From positions 29,710 through 93,709 of IMG/VR virus record IMGVR_UViG_3300027777_001718: 64,000 nt of DNA. One strand, 5' to 3'. This stretch comes from a virus. Of this stretch, positions 33,449-41,169 are shown piece after piece; position 1 is the first letter of the stretch, and every line of letters begins with the position of its first letter. The notes under the pieces were generated by a model, which did not search any database, had not been told where the DNA came from, and saw only the letters and a program-made list of their open reading frames with translations. The translations under genes were made by a program, and so were the position numbers.

Positions 33449-34915
33449 TCAAGAAGCGCCCAGCAAACGCATGGGCTTTGATGCATACGAGACGTTGCCT
33501 TCAATACGGACATTCGCCATCCAGTGCTGCGCAGCTTCGCAGGTTGTGACTTCACTGGGCACGCTCAAGAAATACCGCCGGCCTGTAGATCTGCAGAACA
33601 GAACCATGCGTTTTTGACCAGCGGGCCGCCATCTGCCAGCATCTGTGTTATCCCGCATTTCTGAGCGCGGCGGGCCTACCAACATCTCGACAGTGTTATC
33701 CACGTCGTTTGTGCGCCGGTCAAGCACAGGGCAGTCGGCTTCGACAATGAACTTGTCCCAGCCAAACTTTTCGATAGCCAGCCGGCGGGTTTCCTCGTTA
33801 CGGATCCGCAGGATATGGTCGGTCGAAAGCTTATTTGGCGTCTCGACGATGTACTTGCCGCCTTCTTCCATATAGTGACCGTTGTTGAACCACAGCCGCG
33901 TATTGTCAGCCCACGATACGGCGGGGCCCGTCGTGCTGTGCATTTCGCCTTCTTGGTCCGTGTGGATTGTTGGGCGGTCAGCCAGAATAACGCACGACTT
34001 CTGGAACGCCATAAACGCCGTGCAATGGTGAAATACTTCGTGCTCCCACGTCATTTCAGGCGCGTCGAGCTTTAGAATGCGGCACAGGATCTCAGAGTCA
34101 ATGGCTTTAGGCTGCGATCCAAGAAACACACTTTGCGCAACAAGTCCATTATCATCTGATTCTTCGGCTAGTAGATCTTCGATATCAACAGCGCGCCGCA
34201 ATTCGCCGATAGCGTACAGCGTGTTGTTGTTACCCCAGATTGCTGCTGATTGAATTTCACCAAGTTTTTTGCTGGTATTTGTTGTCGTTACAGGGCGTTT
34301 AGTGCCGTCCCAGCTGCAGACTTCTTGGGTAATGCTTGTCAGCGCATTTGCGTCGTTGAGCATAGACGTAACGATAGGCATTACGTTTTCAAGCGTATTT
34401 GTCCGGTACACGGTTTCGCGGTTTTCAGGGTTTCTGTCAAACCCGGGGCGCCAGTTCACGCGTCTGTGGCCAGTCGACTGGCTTAGCATTTTTTCACGCT
34501 CAAGATACTCGTTGTGAATAGCGCGCCGCCACGTACGGGCAAACTCTCGCTGCTCGTCCCACCACCGGGTACGGCCATGGTTCCACTGCGCCATTGAGTC
34601 GCGCCGCAGCGGTTTCAGAAATGCCGCGTCTAAGCCAAGCAATTTGCACAGCTCTTCTGCGTACTTTTTGTTCATGCGCCCGCGCACAACACTGCCGGCA
34701 ATCATGAACGCCACCGGAGAAGCAACGGTATAAAACGTAATGTCTTTGTTCTTGCTGTGGTCGCGGCGATACGAACCAATGCCGTTGGTATAAGCAGCCC
34801 GAATACACGTTTTTGCTTTTTCGAGATTTGGCGTGCCGGCAAACACAGTGTTTTGCCAGCGCTCAAACGTCTCTTTTACAATTGCCTTATGCGCCTTAGA
34901 GATAGCGGATTTCAT
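33449..34915 (-). CDS. DUF6745-like protein
   Basis: 488 residues from ATG 34915; the longer reading to 35056 is rejected because it would overlap the upstream gene. The C-terminal 200 residues carry the hallmarks I associate with DUF6745: HSTTGPAVSWADNTRLWFNN, a following P, then ILRIRNEETRRLAIEKFGWD, an acid-rich VLDRRTNDVDNT, LFCRSTGRRYFLSVP and a final CEAAQHWM. The N-terminal 280 residues are rich in Trp and Arg and include conserved-looking acids and His, of unknown type. The family is widely distributed and uncharacterised. It overlaps the upstream 119-residue gene by 20 bases. Confidence 0.72.
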   Translation of the reverse strand: MKSAISKAHKAIVKETFERWQNTVFAGTPNLEKAKTCIRAAYTNGIGSYRRDHSKNKDITFYTVASPVAFMIAGSVVRGRMNKKYAEELCKLLGLDAAFLKPLRRDSMAQWNHGRTRWWDEQREFARTWRRAIHNEYLEREKMLSQSTGHRRVNWRPGFDRNPENRETVYRTNTLENVMPIVTSMLNDANALTSITQEVCSWDGTKRPVTTTNTSKKLGEIQSAAIWGNNNTLYAIGELRRAVDIEDLLAEESDDNGLVAQSVFLGSQPKAIDSEILCRILKLDAPEMTWEHEVFHHCTAFMAFQKSCVILADRPTIHTDQEGEMHSTTGPAVSWADNTRLWFNNGHYMEEGGKYIVETPNKLSTDHILRIRNEETRRLAIEKFGWDKFIVEADCPVLDRRTNDVDNTVEMLVGPPRSEMRDNTDAGRWRPAGQKRMVLFCRSTGRRYFLSVPSEVTTCEAAQHWMANVRIEGNVSYASKPMRLLGAS

Positions 34916-35255
34916 GTGGTTGATTAGTTGTTTCAGGGTAAGGTGTGTACAGAGGGTGCTGATAAAGCACTTTGCCGCCGCGGGATATCTGAATCTTGAT
35001 AATGCAGTGGTCGAGAATAGACGGGCCACCGCGCGTGCGCTTGTTGTAGAGCACAATTGGGACTTTATATTGTCCGCAACTACGGCCTACGTAGCCGCAC
35101 ATATTTGCGCTATCGCCCCAGTCTTGGCCAGCTTGCGGGCCTGTGATGTTGCCGTACCGGAATTTGATACGCCTGTTATACAGCCGGCATGCTTCCAGTA
35201 TGTTGGCGACTTCTACAGGCGTTTCATCGTGATACCACGTCTCGTTGATCAGCAA
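34896..35255 (-). CDS. Conserved small protein with GYVGRS motif, 119 aa
   Basis: The sequence VANILEACRLYNRRIKFRYG, then GYVGRSCGQYKVPIVLYNK, then GGPSILDHCIIKIQ and VLYQHP matches by memory a recurrent uncharacterised family ('GyiGRStG..kvPLli.N.rS.GG.alldhcIv.i'). It is sandwiched between the DUF3085/alpha-CTD-like gene (32-base overlap) and the DUF6745-like gene (20-base overlap), so it is part of the same coupled unit. Function unknown. Confidence 0.72.
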   Translation of the reverse strand: MLINETWYHDETPVEVANILEACRLYNRRIKFRYGNITGPQAGQDWGDSANMCGYVGRSCGQYKVPIVLYNKRTRGGPSILDHCIIKIQISRGGKVLYQHPLYTPYPETTNQPHEIRYL

Positions 35256-35934
35256 GTGTTTCTCCCTTGAGCGTTAAATCGTGTCGCGCGAGCGCTTCAC
35301 GAATCTGTGTTAGGCTTGTAAGCCCAAACCCGCGGCACTCCATAAGATCGGCCGCGCTTAGGTTTATGATGCCAGCAACAGACGTAGCGCCAAGACTAAA
35401 CAGCGCTTTTTGTGCTCGGGGGCCTAAGCCTAGCCAGTGAACATGCTTTTGCAGAACGTCTGTCTCTTGCGCTGGTGGTGGCGCAGTTGGCCTTGGGTTG
35501 GCAAAACCGGAGAGCAGCAACGAGCCAGTAGCATCAATTTCAAACGTTTCAAAAGCGTCGCAATCTGTAAGCCAGTAGTCGGGGATTGGCAGGATCTCAA
35601 CAAAGTCATCGCCGCCGACTAGTTCACGGCTCATGCCGTACCAGTCATCAAACTCTCCAACACTTGGGTCGCAGCCTTTGGCGTAGATAACGTGATTAGA
35701 TGCGTCACCTTCTGTAAGCAAGCGCGGCTCGCCGTTGCTCATGAGGTAAACGCCCTGATCATGTACGAATAAGAGCGCGGGGCCTTTGGGCGTTCTGTTA
35801 GTGATCGGCGGCAAACCCGCTGCTGCGCATTCTTCATCTGTCATGTTCTCGTAGCCCATATCGAACTCAGTCGAAGCCATAGCGTGCTCAATGAGCGGCT
35901 TCAGTTCCGACGTCTTGAACCTGCAGATTCCCAT
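35224..35934 (-). CDS. DUF3085-like protein with RNA-polymerase-alpha-CTD-like domain
   Basis: A 236-residue two-domain protein. Residues 1-135 resemble DUF3085 (FKTSELKPLIEHAMAS, ALLFVHDQGVYLMSNGEPR, GGDDFVEILP). A proline-rich linker (NPRPTAPPPAQE) follows. Residues 165-222 (LGLGPRAQKALFSLGATSVA, INLSAADLMECRGFGLTSLT, QIREALARHDLTL) match the bacterial RNA polymerase alpha C-terminal domain, including the 'LgLs.R..N.L...gi.ti.dL......L......G..Sl.eI...L...gl.L' pattern. The module binds UP elements or activators in the host enzyme, and helix-hairpin-helix relatives bind DNA. A transcription role is plausible but unproven. Confidence 0.72.
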   Translation of the reverse strand: MGICRFKTSELKPLIEHAMASTEFDMGYENMTDEECAAAGLPPITNRTPKGPALLFVHDQGVYLMSNGEPRLLTEGDASNHVIYAKGCDPSVGEFDDWYGMSRELVGGDDFVEILPIPDYWLTDCDAFETFEIDATGSLLLSGFANPRPTAPPPAQETDVLQKHVHWLGLGPRAQKALFSLGATSVAGIINLSAADLMECRGFGLTSLTQIREALARHDLTLKGETLADQRDVVSR

Positions 35935-36280
35935 CTTCTAGTTCCCTTTCGAGATTTTTGCCGCGTCCGAGCATCCAGCCTTCGGTTTTGATATTTGAAA
36001 GCCAATCCGCCACGGTGGGGATTCGGCCTAGGTCTTCTTTGACGTGCTGCTCGCCGATATAGCGCACAGGAACGACTCTGCCGGCCGAATTCACAATCGT
36101 CACGCCGAAGATCCTCTCGGCCATGAAGATGCCCTCCGTGTGATGCCGGAGGGCTCTGTGGCGGAAATCAGCCATGTGCGCTTTGGACTCATCGAACCAG
36201 TCGTGGATCTTTTGGTAGTCCGCGGGTTCGCCACCCCACTTACGGGCTGACGATATCGCGTGGTGGTATGGGTGAGCCAT
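35888..36280 (-). CDS. DUF6915-like protein
   Basis: 130 residues from ATG 36280, which overlaps the upstream stop (TGATG) and follows GGAGG. MAHPYHHAISSARKWGGEPA, IHDWFDESKAHMADFRHRAL, TEGIFMAERIFG, VPVRYIGEQHVKEDLGRIPT and DWL form the known conserved domain found across bacteria and phages (DUF6915 as I recall). His and acid residues (HPYHH, RHRALRHHTEG) look like a metal site, as in HD-type proteins. Activity unknown. It overlaps the following gene by 47 bases. Confidence 0.8.
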   Translation of the reverse strand: MAHPYHHAISSARKWGGEPADYQKIHDWFDESKAHMADFRHRALRHHTEGIFMAERIFGVTIVNSAGRVVPVRYIGEQHVKEDLGRIPTVADWLSNIKTEGWMLGRGKNLERELEDGNLQVQDVGTEAAH

Positions 36281-36801
36281 CACGCCTCCGTTTGTTTTGC
36301 GGGTTCCGGCGGGCGCTTAAGTAACTCTTCTTTCCGCGCCTTTTTCGAAACAAGCGGTTCCAGTTTTGTAATAAACGGAATAATCTCGCTACAGCGCATT
36401 GTGTTGTATTCTTTCAAAAACTCAGAGTTTTTACTCTTTTTTGCGCGCTGCCACCACACTTTTACTCTGGCGTGCGGATAACTAACCGTTCCGCCTCTGC
36501 CGGGATGTTCCGGTGCGCTGATAATGCAAGTCTCCACCGTGTCAGACCACGTCACTTCGCACAAAAAATCTTTATTAGTTCGCCAATCGCCGGTAACGTA
36601 AACATCAAACGTATTTTCGTCATAATCGCTTTCCAAAATTGGAAAACGTTCAATTAGTTCACGCGTCCAGTACTCAACTTCGATTTCGGCCGCAGCAGAC
36701 ATCGCGGCGTCGGCTTCGTACTTTTTACGTACGGCCTCTTTTGCGATGGCGTCAATTTCTTGTTCTGTCCATTGTTTTCCGTGCCATATACTTGCCATCA
36801 T
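36280..36801 (-). CDS. Unknown protein, 173 aa
   Basis: The start has a strong AAAGGAGG site (the second ATG is equally possible). A helical N-terminus (AIAKEAVRKKYEADAAMSAAAE) precedes a mixed domain with SAPEHPGRGGTVSYPHARVK. No family is recognised. It shares ATGA-type overlaps with the genes on both sides. Confidence 0.72.
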   Translation of the reverse strand: MMASIWHGKQWTEQEIDAIAKEAVRKKYEADAAMSAAAEIEVEYWTRELIERFPILESDYDENTFDVYVTGDWRTNKDFLCEVTWSDTVETCIISAPEHPGRGGTVSYPHARVKVWWQRAKKSKNSEFLKEYNTMRCSEIIPFITKLEPLVSKKARKEELLKRPPEPAKQTEA

Positions 36802-37055
36802 TCCTCCTTTGTGCGTTTATTAGCCAGCCGCGGGACCATCCGGTCGTACGGCGGGTTGTCCTGTGGGCTCAAAGAAGCCAGCAGGTTTTCTAGCGTGTCA
36901 ATCTCTTCGTCGAATCCCGCGTCAGACAAATCCATTGCCGTCAATACTCGTTCTCGCGTCCTTGGCATATCTGTCACGACAACCCGGATAAACTCCAGCG
37001 CTGTCACAAGCGCTGACTGTAACCCAGCCGGTAATGGTTGCGGCTTTTTCATCAA
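36798..37055 (-). CDS. Unknown helical protein, 85 aa
   Basis: An all-helical sequence with no recognised family. Two likely helices are ALVTALEFIRVVVTDMPRTR and FDEEIDTLENLLASL. It overlaps both neighbours by 4 bases and is translated with them. Confidence 0.68.
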   Translation of the reverse strand: MMKKPQPLPAGLQSALVTALEFIRVVVTDMPRTRERVLTAMDLSDAGFDEEIDTLENLLASLSPQDNPPYDRMVPRLANKRTKEE

Positions 37056-37480
37056 AACTCTCGTTCGTATGTGTTTACTTCTGTATACCGCTGGTTATGT
37101 TCAAGCGTGATTTTTCCGTTTTCAACTGTAATATCAATTTCGCCGTAAGCGCCGTCGTTGTTTTCCCAGCCTTCAAAACTATCTGACACAAGCTTCCACA
37201 AAGCGTTTTCAAACGCGTCTGCTATTTTTTGTGTAAAAATCTGTTTGTTGGCTTCAACTTTGGTAATATGCTGCGTTAAAAAACTATTTAACGTCTGTGA
37301 GCTGTGTTCGCCTATTGGCAGTTTTGGGTTGCCGGATATAAACGTAAAATCGTTTATATCTCCAGAATCTCCGCTGCCGTCATAGGTACACGTCACTTGC
37401 GTGACACCCATTGTTTTGAGCAGCTTGCAGGTGTCTTTAAGTGTTTCAACGGCTGTTTTTTCTTTTTTGGTTTTTGCCAT
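37052..37480 (-). CDS. DUF6878-like protein
   Basis: 142 residues. GVTQVTCTYDGSGDSGDIND, an Asn/Pro loop, a helical middle and GWENNDGAYGEIDITVENGK match the widely distributed uncharacterised family I know as DUF6878 ('i..v.v.YdGsGDSGqI...GWEnNdGayGe..fdv....i.l.hn.r'). The D-G-S-G-D-S-G motif may bind a metal. Recurs in phages and plasmids. Confidence 0.78.
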   Translation of the reverse strand: MAKTKKEKTAVETLKDTCKLLKTMGVTQVTCTYDGSGDSGDINDFTFISGNPKLPIGEHSSQTLNSFLTQHITKVEANKQIFTQKIADAFENALWKLVSDSFEGWENNDGAYGEIDITVENGKITLEHNQRYTEVNTYEREF

Positions 37481-37483
37481 GTG

Positions 37484-38056
37484 TTAGTAGCTCGCATATA
37501 CAGTGCAGGGTTTGCCAGTCTCGCGCTCTCGGCGCTCGGCCAGCGCGACAAAGTCTCGAAAAGATTGCACGACATCTTCAGCGTGCTCTGAACCAGCTTC
37601 TGGGTACAAGCGCAGGCAGCGCTCGCGCGCGGCAGCTTCAACACTCATTGCAGGTGTGAGGCTGTCAGGTATCTCAAGCGCCGCGCTGTTTTCGTTGATC
37701 TCGGCCTGCAGTTTTGCCAGAAATTGGTTTGGGTCTTTGCTAATATCTTCGCCAGCCATAACGCCGCCGAGTAGCTTACTCATTAGGGCGGTCATGGCGT
37801 GGCCGCCGTTGCAGCCTTCTGCTGCTGGCGCTGCGTTTGTCAGGCGCTCGCGCATGACAGCCGCTGGAATCTCAGCGCGGCAGTCGTCTGACTCAAACGC
37901 CTCTTTGACCAAGATCTGCGTGGCATATGGCCCGCCGTGATACGCCTCGCGCAGGTAACCAACATGGCCAGATGTGGGAGAAAACCCGATAGACATCTGG
38001 TCGTCTTTTGCCTGCTTGTTTTTGCCTTCCCATTCCAAATAGATATCAATTCCCAC
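37484..38056 (-). CDS. Conserved GYLREAYHG-type protein, 190 aa
   Basis: The N-terminus MGIDIYLEWEG, then GYLREAYHGGPYATQILVKE and AEIPAAVMRERLTNA, matches a conserved uncharacterised family that I associate with Planctomycetes and plasmids ('GYlREaYHGgPYAt..Lv.EaF.......i.a..lr.Rl'). The C-terminal 100 residues are helical. It is the first gene of the operon after the terminator at 38081-38110. Confidence 0.72.
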   Translation of the reverse strand: MGIDIYLEWEGKNKQAKDDQMSIGFSPTSGHVGYLREAYHGGPYATQILVKEAFESDDCRAEIPAAVMRERLTNAAPAAEGCNGGHAMTALMSKLLGGVMAGEDISKDPNQFLAKLQAEINENSAALEIPDSLTPAMSVEAAARERCLRLYPEAGSEHAEDVVQSFRDFVALAERRERETGKPCTVYASY

Positions 38057-38080
38057 GGTTTAGTCCTCGGTAAAAAGAGA

Positions 38081-38110
38081 GAGGGCGCCGAGTACACACT
38101 CGACGCCCTC
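38081..38110 (-). terminator. Intrinsic terminator of the signal-peptide gene
   Basis: Stem GAGGGCG-C-CGAGT with ACTCG-A-CGCCCTC (7 bp, one mismatch, 5 bp, 4-base loop) is followed on the minus strand by TCTCTTTTTACC. It lies 30 bases after the stop at 38141. Confidence 0.75.
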
Positions 38111-38140
38111 CATGGCGTTCACTCGTAGCTGGGTCCGCAA

Positions 38141-38482
38141 TTAGCGGCGAACCGGCTTGTACACAGTACGGCTGTTTTTGCGCACAACCGCGCCGCCGAA
38201 CAGGCGGTTACGGCAGCTTTCCGAGTTGCACGTTTCCGCGTTGTAGAGCTTGGGCGCCGACTGGCAACGACCGTTTGCGCAAGGCGAAACGGCAGAAACC
38301 AGCTCGATCACCACCGGTTGCGGGGCAACTACCACGGTTGCCGGCTGCGTGACAACAATCGGCGCAGCCTGCTTGGTGGCAAGAATGCTTTGGGTGCCGT
38401 CAGCCAACGTGGGCTCACCGGCAACCGCAGCGGTTGCAACAAACGAAACACAAGCAACAAACAAAGCTGTAAAAGCCTTCAT
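38141..38482 (-). CDS. Secreted protein with N-terminal signal peptide, 113 aa
   Basis: Starts at ATG 38482 after an AAAGGAG site. MKAFTALFVACVSFVATAAVA is a textbook signal peptide with an AVA-GE cleavage site. The mature part has a Thr/Ala/Val-rich linker (VVTQPATVVVAPQPVVIELV) and a Cys-rich basic end (SPCANGRCQ, AETCNSESCRNRLFGGAVV) with four cysteines. This looks like a host periplasmic or surface protein. It has its own promoter candidate and terminator, so it is probably expressed separately, and it may be a moron-type gene. Confidence 0.78.
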   Translation of the reverse strand: MKAFTALFVACVSFVATAAVAGEPTLADGTQSILATKQAAPIVVTQPATVVVAPQPVVIELVSAVSPCANGRCQSAPKLYNAETCNSESCRNRLFGGAVVRKNSRTVYKPVRR

Positions 38483-38589
38483 TACGAACTCCTTTGAAAT
38501 CACCGAACCTTGCGACAACACGTACATGCGTTGTCGTCAACATAGCTGACTGGTTCCACCGGCGAGCTATGCTCATCAGCTACACCACA

Positions 38590-38617
38590 GGTATAGCAGT
38601 TGAATTTTCAAAATCAA
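38590..38617 (-). promoter_or_regulatory. Sigma-70-like promoter for the signal-peptide gene
   Basis: On the minus strand, TTGATT (38612-38617) and TATACC (38590-38595) are separated by 16 bases. The start would be near 38583, about 100 bases before ATG 38482. The leader contains an inverted repeat (CGACAAC/GTTGTCG near 38511-38536). The same TTGATT-N16-TATN3 plan is seen at 45285-45312. Confidence 0.45.
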
Positions 38618-38626
38618 GCCCATTTG

Positions 38627-38645
38627 CGCCTAGTGAAACTAGGCG
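38627..38645. terminator. Small hairpin after the 90-residue gene
   Basis: A perfect 7-bp stem (CGCCTAG, TGAAA, CTAGGCG) lies just past the stop at 38660. On the plus strand it is followed by TTTT. On the minus strand the following bases (CAAATGG) are not U-rich, so its function as a minus-strand terminator is uncertain. Confidence 0.45.
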
Positions 38646-38659
38646 TTTTGGACAAAAAA

Positions 38660-38932
38660 CTACATATGGTCGAACGGGCCACGGAGGTCGCGTGTTTCCA
38701 ATTTGTCGTCGAGCCATTTTGCTTCCGCGGCTAGAGCGTCGCCGCGGCTCTTGAATGGCCCGAGCGTTGGGCCGTCGACTGGCGATAAGTCAGCCAGCCA
38801 GTTGCCGGGGTTTGCCGGGTCTGGCTCAACATGGCTGGCCCTTTTGATATCAATAGCGCCAAGCGTTGCGAGATTGATGTTCTCGCTGTACAAGCACTGC
38901 GCATTACCGTTGGGTCGAATAAAGATGTTCAT
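38660..38932 (-). CDS. Small conserved protein, 90 aa
   Basis: MNIFIRPNGNAQCLYSENI is followed by the conserved-looking block ASHVEPDPANPGNWLADLSP, GPTLGPF, SRGDALAAEAKWLD. I recall this arrangement from small uncharacterised proteins in phages and in diverse bacteria ('+.sHVEP...g.W.AdlspvgGp.LGPF.~R..ALaaE..wL'). It overlaps the stop of the hexapeptide protein by 4 bases and closes that operon. Confidence 0.75.
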   Translation of the reverse strand: MNIFIRPNGNAQCLYSENINLATLGAIDIKRASHVEPDPANPGNWLADLSPVDGPTLGPFKSRGDALAAEAKWLDDKLETRDLRGPFDHM

Positions 38933-39936
38933 ACAGACGCTCCATCGGCACTCATAATCCGTCGGGCTGGCACAAGGGTGTCGAGATTCACGGGCATGCG
39001 CACACCGCTTTGTTGGCGGGCAGCAAAAGTATCAGCGGCAACCAAAGCAGCGCGAGCTGCTGGGGGCACGTTGTATCGCGTAAACATACTTGCGTCCCGG
39101 GCGGTAACTTTGACAAGTGCCGCTTGCGTATCTGTGGTTAATTTCACATATACGTTATTTGCGTCACTCTCCGGGCGAAAGTTTAAATTGCACCCAACAA
39201 TCATTGCATGCCCTACAAAATCAATCCACGCGTCGATGCGCTCACAACCTACAATTGTTACGTGGTCCGCGATATTAACGCAATTGGTGTCATGGTTAGA
39301 CGTAAAAGTGCGCTGGTGGTAAAGCTGACTGCCGGCAATCTTAGCGTAGCCACGCACGCTGATGAAACCCTGCAGCGTTGTGCAAACAAGGTGTGTGTGC
39401 CCACCGACCATTACGTCATACGATAACGACGAGTTAAACAATGTGGCGTAACCGTATACTGCGCAGCGATCCCCAATCTGCGAATTTATGATTGTGGCTT
39501 CGTCGCGCACGGTGGCCGAGCCGGTAATGACTGAAGTGCCCTGCACCGTGCCGCCCCACAGCTTGGCATTTTCTGATGCTCGTGCCGTGTCTGTCATGAT
39601 GGCATCGCCGCCAACAAAAGCATTCTGGTTTACGGTGGCGTTATCCATCAATTCAGCTGTGCCGCAAACGTGCGCTTTGTGCCTGACCTGCACTTTACCG
39701 ACAATTACAGCGTGGTGATACACCCGCGCTGTCTTGGCTACAAATACCGTGTCTGCTACCTTTGCTGTGTCTGCGACCCAACCTTCGCCATTTACGTGCC
39801 TATGGGCGAATACTCGCCCACGCCCATCTTGAAAATCATGTTTCGGCGCTCTTTTCTTTCGCACCTTGACTGGCGCGTCAGCATCGAGCTTTTTCATCTC
39901 TTCTAATTCCGCAAGTGGCGGAATCATTTCAGCCAT
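38929..39936 (-). CDS. Left-handed beta-helix (hexapeptide repeat) protein
   Basis: 335 residues. From residue 55 to about 255 there are many short-period repeats of the hexapeptide type (VADTAKVADTVFVAKTARVY, AVIVGKVQVRHKAHVCGTAEL). They are preceded by the family start HDFQDGRGRVFAHRHVNGEGWVADTA. Such proteins (YdcK and related acyltransferase-like folds) form trimers, but the acceptor-binding residues of true acyltransferases cannot be assigned. The basic N-terminal segment (KVRKKRAPKH) and helical C-terminus are extra. It belongs to the Ycf46-type cassette and may be a scaffold rather than an enzyme. Confidence 0.78.
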   Translation of the reverse strand: MAEMIPPLAELEEMKKLDADAPVKVRKKRAPKHDFQDGRGRVFAHRHVNGEGWVADTAKVADTVFVAKTARVYHHAVIVGKVQVRHKAHVCGTAELMDNATVNQNAFVGGDAIMTDTARASENAKLWGGTVQGTSVITGSATVRDEATIINSQIGDRCAVYGYATLFNSSLSYDVMVGGHTHLVCTTLQGFISVRGYAKIAGSQLYHQRTFTSNHDTNCVNIADHVTIVGCERIDAWIDFVGHAMIVGCNLNFRPESDANNVYVKLTTDTQAALVKVTARDASMFTRYNVPPAARAALVAADTFAARQQSGVRMPVNLDTLVPARRIMSADGASV

Positions 39937-39938
39937 TT

Positions 39939-40889
39939 TTACTCCATCGACATGATTCGGCGTCTAGGCGCTTCGGTGATGAGTGTGCTCAAGGTCGTCT
40001 GCAGTTCGCCCATTTGGTGGGTAAGATTTTGCCGCAGCGTCTTACTGTTGCGCACGTCCTTTGCTGTGACGCCGCTGACGAGGTTGTTGGCCTGCGAAAT
40101 CAGCGTTTCAAGCTGCGGATTTGACCGCACGTTCATGCGGCGGAAGTTCTCGTAGAACTCCTTAAAGTTATCAATAGCCGTAACCTTGAAGATCTTCGGC
40201 TGGCCGTCGGGCGCGTCTGTAAGCCGCTCGATCAAGTGGGACACCATCTCTGACAGCTGCTCAGCGAACGCGTCTTCAGCCAGCGCGACGGCGTTCTCAA
40301 ACCGCTGCTGGATTCGGGTCTGCTCTTGGGCGTACAGCTCGGGGTTAAAGTTCATGAGATAGCGCGGCGGCTCAATGGGCGGATACTCCCATGTGACCGA
40401 GAAAACACCCTCCAGCGTCGCCGGATAATCCGCCGGGTTGTACAGCTGGCCCAGCTTTTCCCGGGCTGCTAACTTGATCGACTCATACTCCAGCTGCAGG
40501 TTTGAAGAAGCAGCGGCCAGTTGGTCTTTAAACTCCCGCATCTTTTCTTCAAAGCCGACCACGTCCTGCTGGCGGATTAGCCGGATACCCTCCTGTGGGT
40601 ACGGCAGGGTCAGGCCGCGCCAATAACCCTGCGCTTGACTCTTGATTGCCGTTGCTGCCCGATATGCCGGGTGCGTAGTGTCAATCAGCCGCTTGGACGC
40701 CTTGACCAAATCTGTCGACGCGTCAAACGCATCTGCCGCCTGCTTGGTCTGCGCATCAGACAGTTTGCGCTGCGTACCCAGCCACGAGAACGACAGCTTG
40801 ACAGCGCCCATGTTCTGGCGCATCTCGTTTGCTGCTGTTGCGATGTCCTGCTGAACTGGGCTCTCAACCTGTTCGGTTTCTTCTGCCAT
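39939..40889 (-). CDS. Conserved helical protein of the Ycf46-type cassette, 316 aa
   Basis: A long helical, coiled-coil-like protein with LSFSWLGTQRKLSDAQTKQA, TDLVKASKRLIDTTHPAYRA, YWRGLTLPYPQEGIRLIR and EYPPIEPPRYLMNFNPELYA, then a helical C-terminus ending APRRRIMSME. I recall proteins of this form ('LP+...GiRlI', 'w..P.ieppryL..lnP.lYaqE..R') in Planctomycetes and phages, beside MoxR- or Ycf46-type AAA ATPases, similar in plan to DUF3150. It could be a partner or substrate adaptor of the ATPase at 41614. Unknown molecular role. Confidence 0.72.
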   Translation of the reverse strand: MAEETEQVESPVQQDIATAANEMRQNMGAVKLSFSWLGTQRKLSDAQTKQAADAFDASTDLVKASKRLIDTTHPAYRAATAIKSQAQGYWRGLTLPYPQEGIRLIRQQDVVGFEEKMREFKDQLAAASSNLQLEYESIKLAAREKLGQLYNPADYPATLEGVFSVTWEYPPIEPPRYLMNFNPELYAQEQTRIQQRFENAVALAEDAFAEQLSEMVSHLIERLTDAPDGQPKIFKVTAIDNFKEFYENFRRMNVRSNPQLETLISQANNLVSGVTAKDVRNSKTLRQNLTHQMGELQTTLSTLITEAPRRRIMSME

Positions 40890-40906
40890 TGACTTTGGTT
40901 CCTTTG

Positions 40907-41164
40907 CTATTCGAACGGCAATAGCCGCCGGCGAACGCCGTTTGTTGTGTATTCATTCTGGGTAATATTAGTGACAGGCTCTGGCCCGGTTAGCGGTTCA
41001 AGCCCCGGTATTTGCGCCGTGCTTGCGACTACGATAGCTTGCCCGCGTTGGTCGCCAATAAAAAGCACGCCGTCTGCAAAATTGTAAGCTAACTCGCCGT
41101 ACGCTAGGTTTGACGGCACACAGCCTGCAATTGCGCTGCGTTTAATTCGGACAGTGTATGACAT
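40907..41164 (-). CDS. Phage tail/tropism N-terminal-domain-like protein, 85 aa
   Basis: The sequence VRIKRSAIAGCVPSNLAYGE, LAYNFADGVLFIGDQRGQAI matches the short N-terminal domain of phage tail and tropism proteins (Mtd- and tail-fibre-type 'iqiKRs...G.vP..L..GELA.N..d..lf.Gd..G'). Here it stands alone without a receptor-binding part and sits between genes of the ATPase cassette. It could be a short virion component or a remnant. Confidence 0.72.
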   Translation of the reverse strand: MSYTVRIKRSAIAGCVPSNLAYGELAYNFADGVLFIGDQRGQAIVVASTAQIPGLEPLTGPEPVTNITQNEYTTNGVRRRLLPFE

Positions 41165-41169
41165 GTGTT

